Part shown: positions 15,543 through 19,315 of the stretch, piece by piece
Numbering within the stretch: the first letter of the stretch is position 1
How the letters are laid out: every line of letters starts with the position of its first letter
Assembly (NCBI GenBank): GCA_910588635.1
Contig: CAJUPW010000037.1
Location: 1 to 19,315 of the forward strand
Reading direction: 5' to 3'
Source of the DNA: an uncultured Oscillospiraceae bacterium
Lineage (GTDB): Bacteria > Bacillota > Clostridia > Oscillospirales > Oscillospiraceae
Length of the DNA: 19,315 nucleotides
Made by a program: the position numbers and the translations under genes
The notes under the pieces: generated by a model
Databases searched by the model: none
What the model was told of the DNA's origin: nothing
The model's input: the letters and a program-made list of their open reading frames with translations, nothing else

Positions 15543-15548
15543 AAGCAT
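15538..15548 (-). repeat. Right copy of the 11-bp inverted repeat
   Basis: ATAATAAGCAT, the reverse complement of 15317-15327. It overlaps the -10 box of the rightward promoter, so a protein bound here could block that promoter. Confidence 0.5.
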
Positions 15549-15588
15549 GTAAAAGGCGCTGCCGCATAGCGATCAGCCCGTTCACTTG

Positions 15589-15632
15589 TAACAGAAATCT
15601 GTTAGCCGTCCGGGGCCATCCGGGCGGCTAAC
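15589..15632. repeat. Two overlapping, mutually exclusive hairpins
   Basis: Hairpin A: TAACAGA (15589-15595) / TCTGTTA (15598-15604), 2-nt centre. Hairpin B: GTTAGCCGTCCGG (15601-15613) / CCGGGCGGCTAAC (15620-15632), 6-nt loop. They share GTTA at 15601-15604, so only one can form fully. Hairpin B also overlaps the stop codon of the minus-strand peptide gene. Neither is followed by a good T run. Confidence 0.6.
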
Positions 15633-15729
15633 ACGCGTTTGGGGCTGTAAGTATCCACAGCAGAGCTGTAATCATCAAACACACCACGAAACGCAGGACC
15701 TTCGTCCAGCGCCTGTCATCCAACCGCAT
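15628..15729 (-). CDS. 33-aa hydrophobic peptide (candidate type I toxin or leader peptide)
   Basis: A 33-codon reading frame with charged N-terminus MRLDDRRWTK followed by one membrane-spanning stretch (VLRFVVCLMITALLWILTA) and a short PNAC tail. GGGGGTG lies directly before the ATG, and a consensus promoter (15786-15814, minus strand) lies about 55 nt upstream. In the mRNA the ribosome site can pair with CACTCCC to give a 7-bp stem, which would limit translation. Size, layout and the opposing promoter resemble TisB/Ldr/Fst-like type I toxins, but I recognise no specific family. A leader peptide controlling the RHH genes downstream is the main alternative. Translation is unproven. Confidence 0.45.
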   Translation of the reverse strand: MRLDDRRWTKVLRFVVCLMITALLWILTAPNAC

Positions 15730-15769
15730 CACCCCCTCTCTGCAGGGGAGTGGCTAACCGCCATTTTGC

Positions 15770-15809
15770 AACAGCGCCTGCCCTCAGTATAGAGGACAGG
15801 CGCTGTTTT
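15770..15809 (+). terminator. Inverted repeat: rightward terminator overlapping a leftward promoter
   Basis: AACAGCGCCTG-C-CCTC (15770-15785) pairs with GAGG-A-CAGGCGCTGTT (15792-15807); the loop is AGTATA and TTGTCAATT follows on the plus strand. On the minus strand the tail is GTTGCAAAA, so it is a poor terminator for the DivIVA-like gene that ends at 15815. The loop is exactly the -10 box of the minus-strand promoter, so the repeat could also be an operator. Confidence 0.55.
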
Positions 15810-15814
15810 GTCAA
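15786..15814 (-). promoter_or_regulatory. Promoter of the 33-aa peptide gene
   Basis: On the minus strand TTGACA (complement of 15809-15814), 17-nt spacer, TATACT (complement of 15786-15791). The -35 directly abuts the TAA of the DivIVA-like gene. It may also serve the two RHH genes and comF. Confidence 0.72.
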
Positions 15815-16552
15815 TTATTCCTCCTCCGGGATGGGCATGGGGGCCTCGATCTTGGGGCCGGCGGTCTCGCTGTAGACTTTGGCGATCCCCTCCAGCGCCC
15901 CCTCCTGGGCGTCCACCATCTGGGTGATCCGGTTCAGCCCGGCCCGCACCCGGTCCAGCTCGCTGGCCGCGTGGGACACGGTGATTTCCACCTCGCCCCG
16001 CATGGCGCTGTACTCCTTCTCCATCCGCTCCAGCCACTGCTCCAGCTGGCGCCGCACCCGCTCGGCGTCCCGCTCCGCCTTGTCCTGAACGGACTGGGCC
16101 CGGCGGTGGGCGTCCAGCTCCACCCCGGCGGCGCGCTCCTTGATCTGAGCATAGGCCTGGGCGTCGGGCAGCGCGCCGTCCAGCTCTGCCTGAACCTTGT
16201 CCCGCTCGGCCCGGGCGGCGGCCAGCTTTTCATTGCTCTCCTCCAGCTCCCGCCGCGCCCGATCCGTCTCCTCCCGGCTGGCGGCCAGCTCCCGGCCGGC
16301 CTCCTCCAGCTGGGCGCTGAGGCTGTCGCGGCCCTGCCGGGCGGTCTCCAGCTCACGCTGGGCCTCCTCCAGCCGGCGGCGCAGCTCCTCCCCCTCCTGG
16401 CGGAGGGTCTCCGCCTGGCGGTTCGCTCCCTCCAGCTGCTCCTGAAGCTGCTGCTGGGCCTGGGCCGCCTGTTTGGACTGCTCCTCCAGAAAGGCAAACA
16501 CATCCTGCTTGTTGAAGCCCCCCAGCGGGGCGGACCGGAAGGGATGATCCAT
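15815..16552 (-). CDS. DivIVA-like coiled-coil cell division protein
   Basis: A 245-aa protein. Its N-terminus MDHPFRSAPLGGFNKQDVFAFLEE fits the DivIVA lipid-binding motif (G-[FY]-N-K-x-x-V-x-x-FL). A long, heavily charged coiled coil rich in E/Q/R/A spans about 25-140, a shorter helical region about 145-225, and an acidic PIPEEE tail ends the protein. DivIVA proteins bind curved membrane and recruit division or cell-wall proteins. ATG 16552 follows GAGAGG; the GTG at 16561 lies inside that site. A possible promoter is at 16608-16636. It may be a GpsB/SepIVA-like variant instead. Its 3' end abuts the promoter of the small peptide gene. Confidence 0.8.
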   Translation of the reverse strand: MDHPFRSAPLGGFNKQDVFAFLEEQSKQAAQAQQQLQEQLEGANRQAETLRQEGEELRRRLEEAQRELETARQGRDSLSAQLEEAGRELAASREETDRARRELEESNEKLAAARAERDKVQAELDGALPDAQAYAQIKERAAGVELDAHRRAQSVQDKAERDAERVRRQLEQWLERMEKEYSAMRGEVEITVSHAASELDRVRAGLNRITQMVDAQEGALEGIAKVYSETAGPKIEAPMPIPEEE

Positions 16553-16607
16553 CTTTCGCACCTCTCAATCGGCCTGTTTGGCCGGGTATTCTGTCGCTCT
16601 TTGAGGT

Positions 16608-16636
16608 ATTTTATCACAGCCGGCCGCAAAATACAA
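16608..16636 (-). promoter_or_regulatory. Possible promoter of the DivIVA-like gene
   Basis: On the minus strand TTGTAT (complement of 16631-16636), 17-nt spacer, TAAAAT (complement of 16608-16613), about 55 nt before the start codon. Weaker than the other promoters here. Confidence 0.45.
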
Positions 16637-16648
16637 TCACTATTTCAA

Positions 16649-16677
16649 TTGACGAACCGCTTTTGAAATGGTATACT
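16649..16677 (+). promoter_or_regulatory. Promoter of the methyltransferase/ECF operon
   Basis: TTGACG (16649-16654), 17-nt spacer, TATACT (16672-16677), about 45 nt before the methyltransferase ATG and divergent from the DivIVA-like gene. Confidence 0.78.
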
Positions 16678-16721
16678 GTCTTGATTTGAAATCAACGATT
16701 TTACCGCCGGGAGGAAAAGCT

Positions 16722-17588
16722 ATGTGGCTGTCCGACAAGTGGACCGACTATGAGCTCATCGACTGCGGCCGTGGGGAAAAGCTGGAGCGCTGGGGGGACC
16801 AGCTTCTGGTCCGGCCCGACCCCCAGGCCATCTGGAACACCCCCCGCTCCCACCCGGGCTGGAAGAAAAACGCCGGGCGGTATTCCCGCTCCTCCACCGG
16901 AGGCGGCCAGTGGCAGAACAAGTCCACCCCGGAGCGGTGGACGGTGTCCTACGGGGCGCTCACCTTCAACATCAAGCCCATGAATTTCAAGCACACCGGC
17001 CTGTTTCCCGAGCAGGCCGCCAACTGGGACTTCGCCATGGAACAGATCAAAAACGCCGGCCGGCCGGTGCGCGTGCTCAACCTCTTCGCCTACACCGGCG
17101 GGGCCACGGTGGCCTGCGCCGCCGCCGGGGCCAGCGTCTGCCACGTGGACGCCGCCAAGGGGATGGTCCAGTGGGCCCGGGAGAACGCCAGGTCCTCCGG
17201 ACTGGAAAACGCCCCCATCCGCTGGATTGTGGACGACTGCGGCAAGTTTGTGGAGCGTGAGATACGCCGGGGACGGAAATATGACGCCGTCATCATGGAC
17301 CCGCCCTCCTACGGACGGGGCCCCACCGGCGAGGTGTGGAAGCTGGAGGACAGCCTCTATCCCTTCGTGGAGCTGGTGAGCGGCGTGCTGTCCGACAGCC
17401 CGTTGTTCATCATTTTAAACTCCTACACCACCGGCCTGGCCCCCGGCGTGGTCACCTACATCCTGGAAACCCTGATATCCAAAAAATTCGGCGGGCACAC
17501 CGTCTCCGACGAGCTGGGCCTGCCCGTCACCCGGACCGGCCTGTCCCTGCCCTGCGGGGCCGCCGGGCGGTGGACCAAAAACCCCTGA
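16722..17588 (+). CDS. RlmI-like class I SAM-dependent methyltransferase
   Basis: A 288-aa enzyme, probably an rRNA cytosine-C5 methyltransferase of the RlmI/YccW-like group. It has an N-terminal substrate region (about 1-105), motif I VLNLFAYTGGATVACAAAGA with the SAM-binding glycines (118-137), an acidic residue after strand 2 (HVDAAKG, D143), and the catalytic-type motif DPPSYGRG (193-200). It lacks the N-terminal PUA domain and the conserved catalytic cysteine of full-length RlmI is not evident by eye, so the exact substrate is open. ATG 16722 follows GGGAGG; the longer frame to 16668 overlaps the promoter. EcfA1 begins 15 nt after its stop, so they are co-transcribed. Confidence 0.85.
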   Translation: MWLSDKWTDYELIDCGRGEKLERWGDQLLVRPDPQAIWNTPRSHPGWKKNAGRYSRSSTGGGQWQNKSTPERWTVSYGALTFNIKPMNFKHTGLFPEQAANWDFAMEQIKNAGRPVRVLNLFAYTGGATVACAAAGASVCHVDAAKGMVQWARENARSSGLENAPIRWIVDDCGKFVEREIRRGRKYDAVIMDPPSYGRGPTGEVWKLEDSLYPFVELVSGVLSDSPLFIILNSYTTGLAPGVVTYILETLISKKFGGHTVSDELGLPVTRTGLSLPCGAAGRWTKNP

Positions 17589-17603
17589 CATAAGGTGTTT
17601 TTT

Positions 17604-18455
17604 ATGAGCGATACGATTATCAAAACCGAAGAATTGCGCTTCTCCTACCCCACAGCCGAGGATGAGGCGGCCCCAGTGGTGCTGGACGGGGTGAGCCTGA
17701 GCATCGAGGAGGGCTCCTTCGTGGCCGTGCTGGGCCACAACGGCAGCGGCAAGTCCACCCTGGCCAAGCACTTCAACGCCATCCTCCTGCCCTCCGGGGG
17801 GAAGGCGTACGTGGACGGCATCGACACCGGCGACGAGGACCGCCTCCTGGACATCCGCCGGGCGGTGGGCATGGTGTTCCAGAACCCGGACAACCAGATT
17901 GTGGCCAACGTGGTGGAGGAGGATGTGGCCTTCGCCCCGGAGAACCTGGGAGTCCCCCCGGCGGAGATTCGCCGGCGGGTGGACGACGCCCTGAAGGCCG
18001 TGGGCATGTACCACTACCGGGAGCACGCCCCCCACCTCCTGTCCGGCGGCCAGAAGCAGCGGGTGGCCATCGCGGGGGTGATTGCCATGCGGCCCCGGTG
18101 CATCGTGCTGGACGAGCCCACCGCCATGCTGGACCCCATCGGCCGGAGGGATGTGCTGCGCACCGTCAAGGAGCTGAACCGGGAACGGGGGGTAACGGTG
18201 GTCCTCATCACCCACCACATGGACGAGGCCGCCCAGGCCGACCGGCTCATCGTCATGGCCAAGGGCCGGGTCGTTGCCGACGGCGCCCCCAAGTCGGTCT
18301 TTTCCCAGGTGGAGGAGCTGCGCGAGGTGGGGCTCACCGTCCCCCAGACGACAGCCCTGCTGTGGGAGCTGCGGAACGCGGGCTGCGACGTTCCTCTGGA
18401 CGCCCTCTCCGACGAGGAGTGCGCTCAGGCGCTGTACACGCTTTTGCGGACGTGA
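17604..18455 (+). CDS. ecfA1: Energy-coupling factor transporter ATPase EcfA1
   Basis: A 283-aa ATPase of the ECF vitamin/cofactor/metal importer. It pairs with EcfA2 and couples through EcfT to exchangeable S components in the membrane. Walker A GHNGSGKST is at 44-52, Q-loop FQNPDNQ at 92-98, signature LSGGQKQR at 146-153, Walker B CIVLDEPTAMLDP at 166-178 and H-loop H204. The FQNPDNQ and AIAGVIAMRP segments are typical of EcfA1. ATG 17604 follows AAGGTG; the upstream GTG at 17595 lies in that site. EcfA2 follows 43 nt later. EcfT is expected past the right edge. Confidence 0.95.
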   Translation: MSDTIIKTEELRFSYPTAEDEAAPVVLDGVSLSIEEGSFVAVLGHNGSGKSTLAKHFNAILLPSGGKAYVDGIDTGDEDRLLDIRRAVGMVFQNPDNQIVANVVEEDVAFAPENLGVPPAEIRRRVDDALKAVGMYHYREHAPHLLSGGQKQRVAIAGVIAMRPRCIVLDEPTAMLDPIGRRDVLRTVKELNRERGVTVVLITHHMDEAAQADRLIVMAKGRVVADGAPKSVFSQVEELREVGLTVPQTTALLWELRNAGCDVPLDALSDEECAQALYTLLRT

Positions 18456-18498
18456 CCCTTACGGGCATGCACCACTGATAAAGGATGGGACATTACCC

Positions 18499-19315
18499 AT
18501 GGAACCAATTATTGAAACCAAACATCTGACCCACATATACTCCGCCGGGACGCCCTTTGAGCACACGGCCCTGGACGGCGTGGACTTCTGCGCCTACCCC
18601 GGGGAGTACCTGGGCGTCATCGGCCACACCGGGTCTGGCAAATCTACTCTGATCCAGCATCTCAACGCCTTGCTCAGGCCCACCTCCGGAACGGTGCTCT
18701 TTCAGAACGCCGATATCTGGTCCGACCCCAAAATTACCAAAAAGACCCGCTTCCAGGTGGGGCTGGTGTTCCAGTACCCGGAGTATCAGCTCTTTGAGGA
18801 GACGGTGTACAAGGACATCTCCTTCGGCCCCAAAAACATGGGGCTGGACGAGAAGGAGATTGACCGCCGGGTTCGGTCCGCAGCCTACTTCGTTGGCCTG
18901 CGGGACGACCAGCTGGACAAGTCCCCCTTTGAGCTGTCCGGCGGCCAGAAGCGCCGGGTGGCCATCGCCGGGGTGATCGCCATGGAGCCCAAGGTGCTCA
19001 TTCTGGACGAGCCCACCGCCGGCCTGGACCCGGAGGGGGTGGAGTCCATCCTGGGCAACATTCGGGAGTACCACAAGGCCCACAACGCCACTATCATTCT
19101 GGTGTCCCACTCCATGGAGGAGGTGGCCCGGTCGGTGGACCGGCTGGTGGCTGTCAACGACGGGAAGATTCCCTTCCAGGGCGCCCCCCGGGAGGTGTTC
19201 CAACACGGGGACGAGCTGGAGAAGATGGGGCTGGGCGTGCCCCAGCTCACCCGGGTGTTCCACCGGCTGAAGGCCATGGGAATCGACATCGACCCCTCGG
19301 TCTACACCCTGGAGC
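18499..19315 (+). CDS. ecfA2: Energy-coupling factor transporter ATPase EcfA2 (partial, 3' end outside window)
   Basis: The second ECF ATPase; 272 codons are visible of a usual 285-290. Walker A is GHTGSGKST (42-50), Q-loop FQYPEYQLFEETV (91-103), signature LSGGQKRR (146-153), Walker B VLILDEPTAGLDP (166-178) and H-loop SHSMEEV (203-209). FQYPEYQLFEETV and the C-terminal GLGVPQLT..FHRLKAMG mark it as EcfA2 rather than a second EcfA1. AAAGGATGG lies 8 nt or more before the ATG. The frame remains open at the window edge. Confidence 0.95.
   Translation, partial: MEPIIETKHLTHIYSAGTPFEHTALDGVDFCAYPGEYLGVIGHTGSGKSTLIQHLNALLRPTSGTVLFQNADIWSDPKITKKTRFQVGLVFQYPEYQLFEETVYKDISFGPKNMGLDEKEIDRRVRSAAYFVGLRDDQLDKSPFELSGGQKRRVAIAGVIAMEPKVLILDEPTAGLDPEGVESILGNIREYHKAHNATIILVSHSMEEVARSVDRLVAVNDGKIPFQGAPREVFQHGDELEKMGLGVPQLTRVFHRLKAMGIDIDPSVYTLE

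Larger units (their letters stand above)
15549..15812 (+). ncRNA. Candidate antisense RNA
   Basis: Inferred transcript from the consensus promoter at 15515-15542 to a hairpin with a T-rich tail at 15770-15809, about 260 nt. It crosses the entire opposite-strand peptide gene and its leader. It contains a 13-bp hairpin at 15601-15632 that is fully paired on this strand, with one G-U pair. No known RNA family was recognised. Confidence 0.35.

Noticed and set aside
15971..16666. A leucine-rich 231-codon plus-strand frame opposite the DivIVA-like gene
   Set aside because: Leucine/glutamine repeats are the complement of the E/Q/R-rich coiled coil. There is no ribosome site and it overlaps the divergent promoters.

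Overview
The window reads as a chromosomal segment from a GC-rich, low-oxygen Firmicute of the Oscillospiraceae/Flavonifractor-Lawsonibacter type. This is inferred from Firmicute-specific families (ECF transporter ATPases, DivIVA-like protein, DUF4830, TGS-domain uridine kinase-like protein, CdaR-type regulator), strong AGGAGG-type ribosome binding sites, sigma-A promoters close to TTGACA/TATAAT, and GC-rich codon use. No rRNA, tRNA, CRISPR array, transposase or phage gene is visible.

Layout. (1) Positions 1-4299, minus strand: a sensor kinase and OmpR-type regulator that overlap by 8 bp, a terminator, then an HlyD-like adaptor with two tandem adaptor modules and a MacB-type ABC ATPase that runs off the left edge. 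This is a probable signal-controlled efflux locus. (2) 4449-9781, plus strand: a consensus promoter drives a membrane hybrid histidine kinase, followed 6 nt later by a sugar-type solute-binding lipoprotein with no permease in the window, then a TGS/ThrRS-like domain fused to a uridine-kinase-like P-loop domain. (3) 9810-14354: a CdaR/PucR-type regulator with its own promoter and two palindromes, an RsuA-family pseudouridine synthase, a DUF4830 protein, an MscS-type channel, and a stand-alone MreB/Mbl. A terminator sits between mreB and mscS. (4) 14393-15817: comF overlapping a small ribbon-helix-helix (RHH) gene, a second RHH paralogue, and a roughly 300-bp stretch with a 33-codon hydrophobic peptide gene under its own promoter, opposed by a consensus promoter firing across it from the other side. 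(5) 15815-19315: a DivIVA-like coiled-coil protein, then divergently an RlmI-like methyltransferase and the ECF ATPases EcfA1 and EcfA2, the latter cut by the right edge.

Most genes are ordinary housekeeping or transport functions. Two places merit attention. The 15.05-15.82 kb island combines a tiny membrane peptide, an antisense promoter, alternative hairpins and two RHH genes; it resembles a type I toxin-antitoxin or leader-peptide arrangement. The hybrid kinase/solute-binding lipoprotein pair looks like a three-component sensor. All names come from reading motifs by eye; no database search was run.
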